Below are positions 45,186 through 56,204 of a stretch of DNA of 64,000 bases, in pieces (within the stretch, counting starts at the first letter, position 1; each line of letters opens with the position of its first letter). The translations under genes and the position numbers were made by a program. The notes beneath the pieces are model-generated. The model made no database searches. It was not told the origin of the DNA and saw only the letters and a list, made by a program, of their open reading frames with translations. The DNA is from Microvelia longipes. Taxonomy: Eukaryota; Arthropoda; Insecta; Hemiptera; Veliidae. The stretch is taken from NCBI GenBank assembly GCA_018340805.1, contig JACMZG010001863.1, positions 28,105,717 to 28,169,716 on the forward strand, read 5' to 3'.

Positions 45186-45463
45186 TTTATACTTTAAAAT
45201 AGTATAGCATCCTAATGTTTTAATAAACTCATTTCGCTTGCTTTAAATATATATTTTTTATGTATTCTTTGACGTGAGTTCTTGATGCAACGCATTACTA
45301 GTTGAAGAACGTAAGTGAGTTCTTACATTTCAGAAGATTGGGATGGCGCGTATTTTGTTTGTTTGTTTGTATGTTTGTGTGTTTGTTTGTACGTGTCGCG
45401 ATAACTGCCGTAAAAATTAACCGATTTTAATAAAATTTTGTATACAGGTTAAACTAATTATGT

Positions 45464-46040
45464 ATCAGAGCTGTATAGTTTTTGGTAATATTCCGAAAAA
45501 TATTTTCAAAATGGCTGCCAATATGGTGGACCGGATAAAAAAAATTTTTGACCGAAAAAATCGTGTTGTATATCGTTTTAAAGCTCTTAAAGAGTAGAAA
45601 AAGAAAATATATGTTTCATGGTCAACATTTTAAAATTTTTTGAATAATTTAAAAATGGCGGCTAAAATGATGAACTCAAAAAATTTAAAATTAAAGGAAT
45701 AACTCGAGTGATATATCGTTGTAAAGCTCTTGATTAGTAGAACAAAAAATGATATATACTAAATTCCGAAAAATTGAACATGGCGGCCATAATTTAATAT
45801 AATATTTAGTTTTTACTAATTTTATAAGAATTTAATAAAGATAAAGATCTATTGTAATATGCTTAAGATACTTTTAAACAAATTAAATTAACCATATGTC
45901 AGAGCTGTACAGTTTTTGGTAATATTCCAAAAAATATTTTCAAAATGGCGGCCAATATAGCGGACCAGATGAAAAAACTTTGAGCGACGGAATCGTGTTG
46001 TATATCGTTTTAAAGCTCTTAATGAGTAGAAAGAAATATA
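45464..46040. repeat. Two copies of the 'ATGGCGG' repeat in unit 2
   Basis: ATCAGAGCTGTATAGTTTTT at 45464 and GTCAGAGCTGTACAGTTTTT at about 45898, each followed by the same blocks as in unit 1. Confidence 0.85.
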
Positions 46041-46059
46041 TCGTTGTTATGATAAATGC

Positions 46060-47165
46060 AGTCTAGCAAGCGAAGCGAGCCTTTTTTACTATGCATTATT
46101 ATAAATATAAGCATTCTAGCAAGCGAAGCGAGCCTTCTTTTCTATGTATTATTTTAAAGATAAGCATTCTAGCGAGCGAAGCGAGCTTTTTTACTATGTA
46201 TTATGTAAATATAAGCAATCTAGCGAGCGAAGCGAGCCTTTTTTACTATGTATGATAAATATAAGCATTCTAGCGAGCGAAGCGAGCCTTTTTTATCTAT
46301 TATTATAAATGTAAGCATTCTAGCGAGCGAAGCGAGCCTTTTTTTAACTTTGAATTGTTATAAATATAAACAATCTAGCGAGCCTTTTTTTACTATGTAT
46401 TATTTTAAGATAAGCATTCTAGCGAGCGAAGCGAGCCTTTTTCACTATATGATAAATATAAGCATTCTGCGGCGAAGCGAGCCTTTTTTTATGTATTATT
46501 ATAAGTATAAGCAATCTAGCGAGCTAAGCGAGCTTTTTTTACTATGCTTTATATAAACTGTACACTCTAGCGAGCGAAGCGAGCCTTTTTTTTATGTATT
46601 ATTAAGTATAAGCAATCTAGGAGCGAAGCGAGCTTTTTTACTATTATGATAATATAAGCATTCTAGCGAGCAAAGCGAGCTTTTTTAAGTATTATTAAGT
46701 TTAAGCATCTAGCGAGCGAAGCGAGCTTTTTTTAATTTGAATTATTATAAATATAAGCATTTTAGCGAGCGAAGCGAGCCTTTTTTACATGTATTATGAT
46801 AAATATAAGCATTCTAGCGAGCGAAGCGAGCCTTCTTTTATCTTGTATTATTATATACATAAGCATTTTAGCGAGCGAAGCGAGCCTTTTTTTCTATGTT
46901 TTATTTTAAAGATAAGCATTTTAGTGAGCGAAGCGAGCCTTTTTTACTATGTATTATTGTAAATATAGCAATCTAGCGAGCCTGTTTTACTATGTATTTT
47001 TTAGATAAGCATCCTAGCGAGCGAGCGAGCCTTTGTACTATTTTAATTATAAATATGCATCTACGAGCGAGCGATTAATTGTATTATATTAATATAAGCA
47101 ATCTAGCGGCGAAGCGAGCCATTTTACTTGCATTAGATATAAATTGAATTGTAGCGGCGAAGCGA
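46060..47165. repeat. ~50-bp GCGAGCGAAGCGAGC array in unit 2, about 23 copies
   Basis: Same core as the first array. A frequent unit type here reads AAATATAAGCATTCTAGCGA where unit 1 has AAGCAATCTAGCGA, so the two arrays have diverged or been homogenised separately. Copies decay towards the right end (47000-47165), where the core is often incomplete. Confidence 0.93.
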
Positions 47166-47305
47166 GCCTTTGACTTTTATACTTTAAAATAGTAGCGTCG
47201 AATGTTCCGTTAGACTATCTTCGCTTGCTTTAAATAAATAATTTTATTTGATGTATTGACGTGAGTTCTTGATGCAACGCATTACTAGTTTTAAAAAGAA
47301 TTAAC

Positions 47306-49125
47306 CTAGTCCTGTTGGACCTGAGAATTAAAGACTTCTTAGCCTTGCTGCTTGGGTTGAATGATTTAAGATGAGGCTCCTTAATGCAATATCTGAAGAA
47401 ACAGACGAAAACAAGTTAACGTAGTAGGTCACGAATAGCCTTAGGTAGCATCACGATACTCTGAGAGGCAACAATATTGCACCCACAACACGTTCCCATT
47501 TTGCATAGAATAGAAAATAAATATTTGTGTTTTTCGTTTTCCAATAGAATTAACTAAAAATTACTAGGAGGATAAAATAGGGGATAATGTCTTGGCACAG
47601 TGAACTTTAGGCCATCTTTTAACATTTTAAACCAACCAATATATCAAACCGTTTGACATATTTGAAGATAACTCAATAACTCGAAATTCTATAATCGTCG
47701 TAGATCAGATTATCTTCATAGCGGGTTTACATTGTAAATCAAATTATCATCCACTGATATCTTCTCACGTGTGTAACTAATCACGATCGCGATCTAACCA
47801 AAGTGCTCATTAAACGGTAATTTCCAGTAATAATGGCTCAGTTGCTTATAATTTTGTTTCTAAAAAGGCAAAGATGATAGAACTTTGTATACTGATTTTA
47901 ACAATTCATCTCACAGAAGCATCTGTTCTTGTTAAAGGTTTTGATTTTTCACGGCTGATTAACTTAACACAGCCCATGTATAATCCATAAGGTTTTCCAT
48001 GTAATAGCTTTTTGCAACACTTATAATACTTTTTCTTTAATCTCTTATTCATGATAACATGTGCCGATCGTTTTCTACTAAAATACTTTTTATGTTACCT
48101 GTTACCAAACCTATTCATGTGATGTTATTCAACTAATTTTATAACCGCTTCAAGGGAATCTGTCCGTTCCCTGTGGTGTGTAGGATATTGTACCTGAGCA
48201 AGGATTTCTTGTAGATTTACGGCGCTTCTACGCTTTCTCTTTCTTAGCTTTTCAGTACCACCAAGACCAATAATTTTAGAATTCCCTGATCATATCATAA
48301 ATTAAGATTTATAAGTGTTTTAAGATGGGGTAAAGTGTTAATTGCTTATTATGATGCGTAAAGTTTTTGAAAATTTACTATAGGCTTGGCTCTCTAATGC
48401 ATTGCTGTATGTGTTATAAGTTTTTATGTTGAAAAATATTAAAGGGAAATTTATAAATGATTCCACCAAAAGTCATTTTGGCACGGATATTAAAAATGAA
48501 ATGATATTCTAAATCGACAAGAATGATCGTCAAATTTTAATGTATAATGAAATATGTGCGAATGCGCAAATTTCATGTCATCGTGTTTTAGGGTCTGAGT
48601 TGTTGCTACCGTATATTGTTATTCATTTAATTTATGGTCTTTCAAACCATAATTTCTTCATTTTCCTTTCGAACAGCACTTTTTCACTTACAAGAATCAT
48701 TTTTACCCTAAAAATTAAAATAAGCCGTTTGTTAAATTAAGATAAGCTAAAGTTGTCTGGCGGCAACTTGTCCCTTACTAATAAAAAAGGGATTTATTAG
48801 CAGATATATCTTACTCGCAATGCATGACATTGTGGAGAAAGTGAAATGCGTTTAATCTCTATTTTTTTGATGTTTAAACTTGATATTCTATTTTTTTAAC
48901 AAACCTTATTGTCATGTATTATTTTAGCCAACATTAGTTCACTTTATGAGCTCACACTATCTGCTCATCTTATACATGTGATCTATAGCGCATTTATTCA
49001 CTAGAGTTAATTCCTGAAGGATCGACTTTCTTACAGCTCTAATTTATTAAATAATAATTGTATCATTATAGCCATCCAATTTTTACTATATGTTATATAA
49101 GTTTTTCTTAATCATAAAAATCGAA
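47306..49125. other. Mostly unassigned; less AT-rich patch at 47300-47480
   Basis: The first 180 bases right of the tandem pair are less AT-rich but show no coding similarity that I recognise. A 66-codon plus frame at 48540-48740 is unsupported. Nothing else. Confidence 0.5.
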
Positions 49126-49198
49126 AAGGATGTAAATAAAAGTATCCACAAATAAATATTCGTGTTTATTTGTGGGTAGAAATTTATTTACATCCTTA
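49126..49198. repeat. Short fold-back hairpin (about 73 bp)
   Basis: AAGGATGTAAATAAA with TCCACAAATAAA on the left pairs with TTTATTTGTGGGTAG and TTTATTTACATCCTTA on the right, leaving a tiny loop near 49160. It may be a miniature element. Confidence 0.85.
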
Positions 49199-50105
49199 TG
49201 GTATAAAATCCACTAGCGCTTATAATTTAAACATTAAAAATCGAGTTGTATAAACATATTTTTATTCCATTCTAGACTTGTTTGCAACACTCCAAGAAAC
49301 AATTGTAAAATTAGTTTAAATTTTACGCCTCTGAATTCTGAACCTCACTTTGCTCTAAGCTCTTAAGTTCAAATATTTTGTGTCTTACTCTTATTGAAAT
49401 AAATAATAAAATACCAATGAACTCCAGACAAAATATATCCTCAAACTAAATTGAACCAGCCCATTACTTTTACTCTTGCGTTGTATGGAAAATAATTTAT
49501 CCAATAATAATTTTGACCTATAAATGATGAACTAAGTGTTCAATAGATATCTTGAAAACACATTTGTATAAATATAAGAAAAAACTAATAAATAGCTAGT
49601 TCTGTTTTTCTAATCTATGGGCTTGCGTGTCTGTTGCTTTGCACATTGTAATCTTGAATCTGAAATCTAAGATTATTTGATTTGATCACGATCGTTTGTT
49701 TCTATAAACGTATGTAAGTAATTTAGGGAGCAGAATGCAACCTATGATATTGGTTTCAAGTCTCAGATGCATCTAGGCCAGCATAATTAATTTTATCTGC
49801 CTCAAGCGTCTAGTACATTCTTCTTTTTTGTACTTAGCTTATTCCATGTTACCCTATCTTTGGTGCTGGAATTATTACGAAGTTATAAGTTATATGTTAG
49901 AAGTTTTTTTGTTATATCAAGCTTAGAAGAATATAAATTATTATTAAATAGCATTATCTTTCATCAAAAAAATTAAAGAACCAATTGGATTATTTTATGG
50001 TTTTAATAAGTGGTCATGAATAATCATATTATCTAATCAGTGATGCGTATTAAGATGTTTATTAATTATAAGTAATTAATTAAGTTATAATATAATAATT
50101 AGTTT
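49199..50105. other. AT-rich stretch, nothing recognised
   Basis: About 900 bases with no supported feature. Confidence 0.55.
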
Positions 50106-50109
50106 ATAA

Positions 50110-50160
<51 letters not shown>

Positions 50161-50170
50161 TATATATATT
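50106..50170. repeat. (TA)n microsatellite
   Basis: About 60 bases of TA repeat, interrupted once by AAAATTA. Confidence 0.94.
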
Positions 50171-51049
50171 CCATTGCGGTTAATAAAGATTTTGAAAAGA
50201 ATACATTTTCAAAAATTATTTCTACTTCTACTGCTAGTTTAAAATGGTTTTTGTGATTGAGTTCAACAAGATCTGAACCACTTTTGTGGCGGCTACCTCA
50301 AACGTGGGCGGTAAAGCGGTTCGTGTTTCATTAGAATTCTTTAAAATTTGATTGAAATCTTACATGTCATATTTGGGAGCTTTTTCTCAATAAAATAAAA
50401 ATATGAAAATCGCTCAAATATTAGCTATGAAGTAAAGAAGATATAGAAGAGCGGTCATAATTAGTTATACTCGTATATCAAACCTTAGTCTTAAATCATA
50501 TGAAAGAAAACTTCCTTTCTTCTTCTAAAGAAATAAATATTATTGTTTATAACTTCGCATAATACAAATCAAATTTTATTTCTTTTCACTACCTTGTTGA
50601 AAGGTAAAATTGTAAAACCTTTTTTTATACTAAACACTATAAGGCATTAGTTGTTGAAGTGACCGATCACCAATAAGTTTTAATATAAAAACATAAAACT
50701 TAACTGTCGCCTTTTGCTCTACCCTCCCATCGGAAGTTAACTTTGTCTTTTTTACTGTGTTTTTACACGATTTGCCCGTAAGCTTAATAATAGCGATATT
50801 ACAATACAAGTATACAAGTCATAATTTTGTAGTAAATTGTTATTGTTCAAGTAAAATTATAATATTATGCATTGTTCTCTTGAAAAAATCCATAAACTTC
50901 CTGTACTTATGGATGCATTTTTTATATAAAAACTTTTAAGAAATCTAGTTATAGCTAAAAAGATTGTTATCTAATGTGTTATATCCTGCGTTTTTACTTA
51001 TCCTGTGCAAAAAAGGTAATAAATTTGCAATTTGCACTAATAATCCGAA
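50171..51049. other. AT-rich stretch, nothing recognised
   Basis: A 60-codon plus frame at 50757-50939 matches nothing. No repeats seen. Confidence 0.5.
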
Positions 51050-51330
51050 ATCGAGATTCAATCTAAATTATTAGTTTTGTGTTTTTTAAAGACATCAGTG
51101 ACATTATTATTTGGCGAACACGAAATAATAATGAGAGCGATTCAAAATTTACTACAGATATATAAGACCAATAAAACTGCTTTTTCATCTAATTATCATC
51201 GTTAGTTCAATTTTTATGTTTTATTTAGAACATGAAGCCTTCGCTCCGTGGCGTCAGTTTTAGGGACGCTTTGCAACCACATGGTTGTTGTGCTTCAAAT
51301 CAGTTAGTCAAATTATTAGTTTAAGTTATA
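51050..51330 (+). mobile_element. 5S-like composite repeat, middle module only
   Basis: TTTTTCATCTAATTATCATC, GTTAGTTCAATTTTTATG near 51180-51220 matches the middle of the long copy at 54765-54800 (CATCTGTTTATCATCATTAG) and the copies near 56480 and 62080. No 5S core or tail follows; after 51230 the sequence is unrelated (CCTTCGCTCCGTGGCGTC). Confidence 0.45.
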
Positions 51331-52544
51331 AGTGGCAAAGTGCCACGACATAAGCGAATTTTCTGTTTGATTAGTAAGAAAAATGTTTTTTTACATTAAG
51401 TTAAAGTTATATATGGCAGTTCATAAAATCAGTACTAAAGGCGGTTATAAAATGTATCTTCGTTAATCATATGTAGTAGAAATGTGTATAAAATTGCACC
51501 CAAATCAGACAACATTATTAAATTTTGTCATTTTTTAAAAATTTCGCTGTCATTATATTTCATAACCAATTCGGGAGTTTGTTGAGAGTTCGGGACATAT
51601 AAAAAGGTCGATTTTTGGACCGAGTTTCATTTCTAGAAGCGTTTCCAGAAAGTTACGATCGCTATAGTATCTGATTTTTTTTTAATTTTAAGCTACTGAA
51701 AGAGTTAAAACTTATTGTCATAAAACGTGACCAATGATTCAATGCTGCTATTGCTGCCTGTATTGATAACTGCTATAATAATTAATAATGCTATGATAAT
51801 TGCTATAACTTAGTCATTTTTGTCCTCTTTTACAAGATTAAATTTGATATGATCCTGTGTTTTTTATTTTATTGTATTCAATAAACTTTATGCGGTGTAT
51901 AATTGACTTAAATTAATCATACAGTAGACTATATTTCTTTCCTTCATAAATCTGTTTCGTTTAAAATAAAAAAGTAAATAAAATTTGCACGGAAATACGT
52001 TCCTCTCAGTACATAAATTACAAATTAATATTTGTTTTTCGCGTTAAATTCGAGATTCTTCGTTGGATATTACATTATTTATTTTAGATTTTTTGCGAGG
52101 ATTTTTTAAAGGAAGTGCTTATTAAAATTACATCTTCCTTTCATCTATAACACAAACTTTTTTTTCCACATTAATAAGTCACAGGTCTCTATCTTGTATT
52201 TTTGGGGGGCGAAGGATTACTAATCATACTTTAAATTTATTACAGCTCTTCTTTATTTGTATTTTTTTAGAAAAAGTTAATGTGTATTACAAAATTCAGA
52301 TATTGAGTTATTTACTATCCATTTTTGAGAATTTTTAAAGATTTTTTTTTAAATTTTTTACACTCGTATTTTATTGATTTAGTTGTATATTTAAGTATTT
52401 TATTTGTATGAGTTTCAAATATTATTGAATATAAAACTACTAAAATTGTTTTCGGACATTAAGAAATGCTATGTATAATTTATAAGCCCGTTCAAAAAAT
52501 TTAAATTAAATAAATAGAAATAATAAACAATAACAATATTGAAG
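51331..52544. other. AT-rich stretch, nothing recognised
   Basis: About 1.2 kb with no supported feature. Confidence 0.55.
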
Positions 52545-52875
52545 CAGTTCGGGTACCTCGAATCTTTTCGTAAACACTTCAGATTCGCTACGCGTATCCT
52601 TACTACTTAAGACTCGCCTCGCTCGTCCTCAAAGTATAAAAATCACCAAATTTATTCTGCAACAAGTGTTTGGACTCGCTTTGTTTGCTCTTATGTAGAT
52701 AATACAGCCAATGACCCCGCTCAATGCTGCTTAACTTATATGATCCATCAAAAACCCTAGACATACTTACCGTATTGAAACAAAACTTAGTATGCTTATT
52801 TATTACATAAAGGAATAAACTTTTATTACTTTATGTAAAGTGATATTACTTCCTTTATAAATGAGGAAAAGTAAT
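52545..52875 (-). mobile_element. 5S-like composite repeat, copy G
   Basis: Reading the minus strand: AAGGAAGTAATATCACTTTA (about 52860), then GATGGATCATATAAGTTAAG, CAGCATTGAGCGGGGTCATT (5S core, about 52708-52750), AGAGCAAACAAAGCGAGTCC, a second GAGGACGAGCGAGGCGAGTC, GCGTAGCGAATC, and the 3' end AAAAGATTCGAGGTACCCG near 52550. The stretch before the 5S core is the same as in copy H (54940-55040), so these two share more than 300 bases in the same order. Confidence 0.78.
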
Positions 52876-53324
52876 AAACTTCTTAAGAGCACAAAAAACA
52901 GTTTTTTTGGTACAACAAAAGTTAGAGTGAAGAAGCTTATCATTTAACTAGTCAATAGAAGTGATGAAAAAATAAACTTCGTGCCTAGAAACAAAAAATA
53001 TTTTCTCAAGCTTCGTCTTGATGATGTTTACAAGGAGATGTTGGATAAAATGGAATAGAAATAGATAAGGCAGAAACTTGGGCTGCAAATTATAAACTCT
53101 TTCCCGAACTAGAATTTCTGCCATGATTTAACCAAAGAAATGTTTTTCAAAACATAAATTAACTATCTTTACTTTGTCTCCTTATAAATATGTATTATTT
53201 CTTTTAGCAAGTGCTTAAACAAACAAAATTTTTTTAAAATTTGGTACAAATTCTAATTATAACGCCTTTAAGAGCTGTTTCTAAAGCGGTATAAAAAACG
53301 CGTATTTAATTATTTGTTGTATAT
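52876..53324. other. AT-rich stretch, nothing recognised
   Basis: No feature supported in about 450 bases. Confidence 0.5.
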
Positions 53325-53530
53325 ATATTTGATTTACCTCATACCGTAGGTATATTTTTTTATATTAGTTATATTACACGGTCTGTATATGTTCGTATGT
53401 GTCTATTATTATCATTTCTTTCAATGTTTTTATGCCAGAGAGTTGAAACTTATCAAAAAATTAGGCCTTGTTGTGCTTTCCCAAAAATTGACACGCCAGA
53501 TTGACTTTGCAAAATAGTCAAAGTGTGGGC
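53325..53530 (+). mobile_element. 5S-like composite repeat, leader only (degraded)
   Basis: TACCTCATACCGTAGGTATA at about 53336, TCTGTATATGTTCGTATGTG, then TTTTTATGCCAGAGAGTTGA and AACTTATCAAAAAATTAGGC. Same order as the leader at 7635-7830. Confidence 0.6.
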
Positions 53531-53718
53531 TGGTATCGCACCACAGCGGGTTTATTTAAAACTATTCATAGGTTATATTTTGATGCTTTTATTGCTCTTA
53601 GCTGCTTTATTCTATTGCAAAACGATCACAGTTTTATTAGTAAAATAAAGTTCTGGCGGTAAATGACTCTGCTTACATGTGATAACAATGATTTGTATGT
53701 TATTTTAACTTTTTGAAT

Positions 53719-53946
53719 AAAACCAACTTGCTCTCCCCCAAAGAGCCAGCTTTAGGCAATAATGCCATCAACAGTGCCGGTGAGTTGAGTGCAGGCGTCA
53801 AACAGAACTGAGACTTTAGTCTTTGGACTTGCAGTCGTTAGACGCCTGCACTCAGCTCACCGGCACTGTTGATGGCATTATTGCCGAAAGCCGGGTCCGC
53901 TTATTTTTTGTTATAAACTCTTTGGTGGAAAGACATGTTGGTTTTG
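53719..53946. mobile_element. Fold-back element (228 bp) with GGCAATAATGCCATCA arms
   Basis: AAAACCAACTTG on the left pairs with CATGTTGGTTTT on the right. GGCAATAATGCCATCAACAG, TGCCGGTGAGTTGAGTGCAG, GCGTC pairs with GACGCCTGCACTCAGCTCAC, CGGCACTGTTGATGGCATTA, TTGCC. A 20-30 base stretch in the right arm (about 53892-53918) has no partner. Loop about 40 bases. Non-coding. Confidence 0.9.
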
Positions 53947-54335
53947 TATATTGAGATACTATCTACATTTTCAAATGCTTGCGCATTTAAAAATTTTATT
54001 ATGTACTAACTTCAATAAAAAAAATGCATGCTCTTGTTGTAGTAATCTCAACCCCGTATACTGTCCAAAATCAGATCCACTGGTCCCAACTGTAAGATGA
54101 TTATATATGTACGTACTTAATTTAAATAAAAATAATTGAAAACTAGTAATTGTAAACTTAATGTTTTACAAAAGATTGAGCATATCAATAAAATATTTAC
54201 TATTTACCCAAATTCTGAGCAATAATTTCATAATTTGAACAAAACGTATAATTTGAAAAATTGCCTAATTTGAACAAAACGTAAGGTAAACAACAAACAA
54301 TTAAAACTTTTTTTTCACTGATATCTGAACGGCTT
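53947..54335. other. AT-rich stretch, nothing recognised
   Basis: About 390 bases without a feature. TTTGAACAAAACGTA occurs twice, near 54236 and 54268. Confidence 0.5.
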
Positions 54336-54412
54336 AGACTAATTTAATTTAATTAGACTAATTTAATTTAATTAGACTAATTAATAATTTAATTAGACTA
54401 ATTGTTAGACTA
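54336..54412. repeat. ~20-bp tandem repeat, about 4 copies
   Basis: TTAGACTAATTTAATTTAA repeated, with the later copies altered (ATTAATAATTTAATTAGACT). Confidence 0.85.
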
Positions 54413-54429
54413 AAACAATTAAAATTGCT

Positions 54430-55275
54430 AGATAAACAAAATAAAAACCCAGGTTTATTGACGATTTTGACCATTGCAGGCTTAAAAATAACCTAAGTGG
54501 TTTTACCAAAATTGTCTGTCTGTATGTGTATGTATGCTTGTGTCTGTTATCATCGCAGCTCCCAGGGTATTTATACTGGAGAGTTGAAACTTTGTTTAAA
54601 AATCACCAAGTGTAATTGTGATATTCGAAAAATATTTTTATAACGACATTAACCCGCAATAATAACTCAGCTAAAATTTCTAAAAATCATAAAACGCGAA
54701 AAAATGATGCGATCAGATTGAAATTAGGCACACATGTAGCCATGTATAAGTACAAATGTGCTTAGCTCATCTGTTTATCATCATTAGTTCAAATTTTATC
54801 AAATGACTTGTATACGTTTTTTTAAATTATCAAAAAACGGAAAATGCTCCCATTGTGTTAAAATTCGGTGCGAGTCAGTGTCTGGATTGGTTTTTAAATT
54901 TTTGTTCTTAAGAAGTTTATTTCTTTTCCTCTTTTATGAAGGAAGTAATATCACTTTACATAGAGTGATACACTTCTCACTCAATGTAATAAATACGTAT
55001 ACTAAGTTGTGTTTAAATACGGCAAGTACAAAATGTATTTGATGGATCATAAAAGTTAAGCAGCATCGAGCATTTTAAGTACCTGAATGGGTGACTACTG
55101 GAAATAGAACGACGGTATTTACTACCTGAGAGCGAGCGAAGCGAGTCTGATGACGTGTTTAGTCCTCAATATCTTGAGAACGAGTAAAGTGAATCGAAAT
55201 TAAAGAGGATGAGCGTAGTGAATCCGATGTGATGAGAACAAGTTCCGAGGTACCCTGTTCCCGATTTTCTTTCCA
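54430..55275 (+). mobile_element. 5S-like composite repeat, copy H (longest)
   Basis: The fullest copy. Leader end: AACCTAAGTGGTTTTACC, TTGTCTGTCTGTATGTGTAT, ATTTATACTGGAGAGTTGAA, ACTTTGTTTAAAAATCACC (54490-54606). Middle: ATAACGACATTAACCCGCAA, AATTAGGCACACATGTAG and CATCTGTTTATCATCATTAG (to 54790), then AAGGAAGTAATATCACTTTA (54940). 5S core at 55042-55105: GGATCATAAAAGTTAAGCAG, CATCGAGC, then AAGTACCTGAATGGGTGACT, ACTGG, covering both the box A and box C regions of 5S rRNA. Tail: GAGCGAGCGAAGCGAGTCTG, GATGAGCGTAGTGAATCCGA, AAGTTCCGAGGTACCCTGTT, CCCGATTTTC. No ORF that makes sense; the 79-codon frame at 54803-55042 matches nothing. The 5S part lies well inside the element, unlike a simple 5S-headed SINE. 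Confidence 0.78.
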
Positions 55276-55549
55276 TATGACAATAAATTTTATCCTTAAA
55301 TGTTCAATTGGGTAACTTAAAAAAGATAAAAATGGATACTAGTAAATTACAACGAGCCCCGCTCACCAACCTCAGGTTTAGATCGTGGTCCTTTCTGACC
55401 CTGTAATAAAGTGCATCGTGTCTTATTAATTGCTTTAATCCTGTATATTTTGGTGTTATAACTTAGTAAGGTACAAGCATTTTCATAATAGAAATAATTT
55501 CATTTTAGTTTTATAGACGTTATAGCGTTTAAGTTAAAGATATTTATCA

Positions 55550-55770
55550 TTTTCTCATTTATACCATACGTATATTTGAAAAGTAAGGTGTTCGCACTAA
55601 AAATCTGAGACCAAGATTTCAAATTGAAAATCTGTTTCAGTTGGTCTTATCCTAAGTATTGTTTCCAAGTTGCGTGTGTGTCGCTGACTGTTTCATTTTT
55701 GCTCGTAGTGCATTTATACTAGAGAGATGAAACTCCAAAGGGAAAGAATTGTTCTATGATTTCTTTAACC
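55550..55770 (+). mobile_element. 5S-like composite repeat, copy I (leader only)
   Basis: CTCATTTATACCATACGTAT, AAAATCTGAGACC, TTTCAGTTGGTCTTATCC, then GTGCATTTATACTAGAGAGA and TGAAACTCC. It ends there, and an ATGAGGTTG repeat follows at 55880. Confidence 0.6.
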
Positions 55771-55879
55771 TTATTCAAAAATAATTACATCCAAAATTTA
55801 ATAAAAGATGGTATGAATATTTAGTTTTAAATCGCTAAAACAATCCCAATTGAATTCTATGGAAAAAATATAATTTGGC

Positions 55880-55975
55880 CGAGTGTAATTTTCAAAGAAA
55901 AAATAAGCTTATGAGGTTGGGGTCATGGAGGGGGGTAGTTGGATTTTTTGAAAGGGGGGACTCACTGATCAAGAA
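55880..55975 (+). repeat. 'ATGAGGTTG' dispersed repeat, copy 5
   Basis: GTAATTTTCAAAGAAAAAAT, AGCTTATGAGGTTGGGGTCA, TGGAGGGGGGTAGTTGG, GGGGGGACTCACTGATCAAG, then the microsatellite. Same order as 6715-6835. Confidence 0.7.
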
Positions 55976-55977
55976 TA

Positions 55978-56190
<213 letters not shown>

Positions 56191-56204
56191 TGTATGTGTG
56201 TACG

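Larger units (their letters stand above)
42958..45303. mobile_element. Composite repeat unit 1 of a tandem pair (about 2.3 kb)
   Basis: Order: a start block GAACGTAAGTGAGTTCTTAC (42965), a GTTTGTATGTTTG-rich tract, CGCGATAACTGCCGTAAAAA, two about 420-base repeats containing CAGAGCTGTATAGTTTTTGG and AAAATGGCGGCC (starting about 43130 and 43550), then the GCGAGCGAAGCGAGC array (43785-45185), and an end block GACGTGAGTTCTTGATGCAA, CGCATTACTAGTT (45271-45303). Unit 2 repeats the same order immediately after. The end block can form a small hairpin, TGATGC-AAC-GCATTA, just before CTAG, which recalls Helitron 3' ends, but I see no convincing 5' Helitron end. Both end blocks share GTGAGTTCTT in direct orientation. 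No protein is encoded. Confidence 0.7.
45304..47290. mobile_element. Composite repeat unit 2 of a tandem pair (about 2.0 kb)
   Basis: It starts directly at the end of unit 1 with GAAGAACGTAAGTGAGTTCT, keeps the same order (TTTGTTTGTA tract, CGCGATAACTGCCGT, two ATGGCGG repeats at about 45464 and 45893, short-repeat array) and ends with GACGTGAGTTCTTGATGCAA, CGCATTACTAGTT at 47258-47290. It differs from unit 1 by substitutions and by fewer array repeats. The head-to-tail junction lacks spacer, so the pair arose by tandem duplication or by insertion at the unit's own end. Confidence 0.7.

Noticed and set aside
43804..46556. Several ORFs with Ser-Glu-Arg-Ser-Glu repeats on both strands
   Set aside because: Frames switch with unit-length variation in the GCGAGCGAAGCGAGC arrays; there is no consistent protein.
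43785..47165. CRISPR-like array of regularly spaced repeats
   Set aside because: Spacers are similar AT-rich sequence rather than unique, spacing is irregular, and the genome is clearly eukaryotic.
45271..47290. Helitron 3' end (hairpin then CTAG)
   Set aside because: The 3' feature fits loosely, but the hairpin abuts CTAG directly, the unit does not start with TC, and no Rep/helicase sequence is present. Kept only as a possibility.
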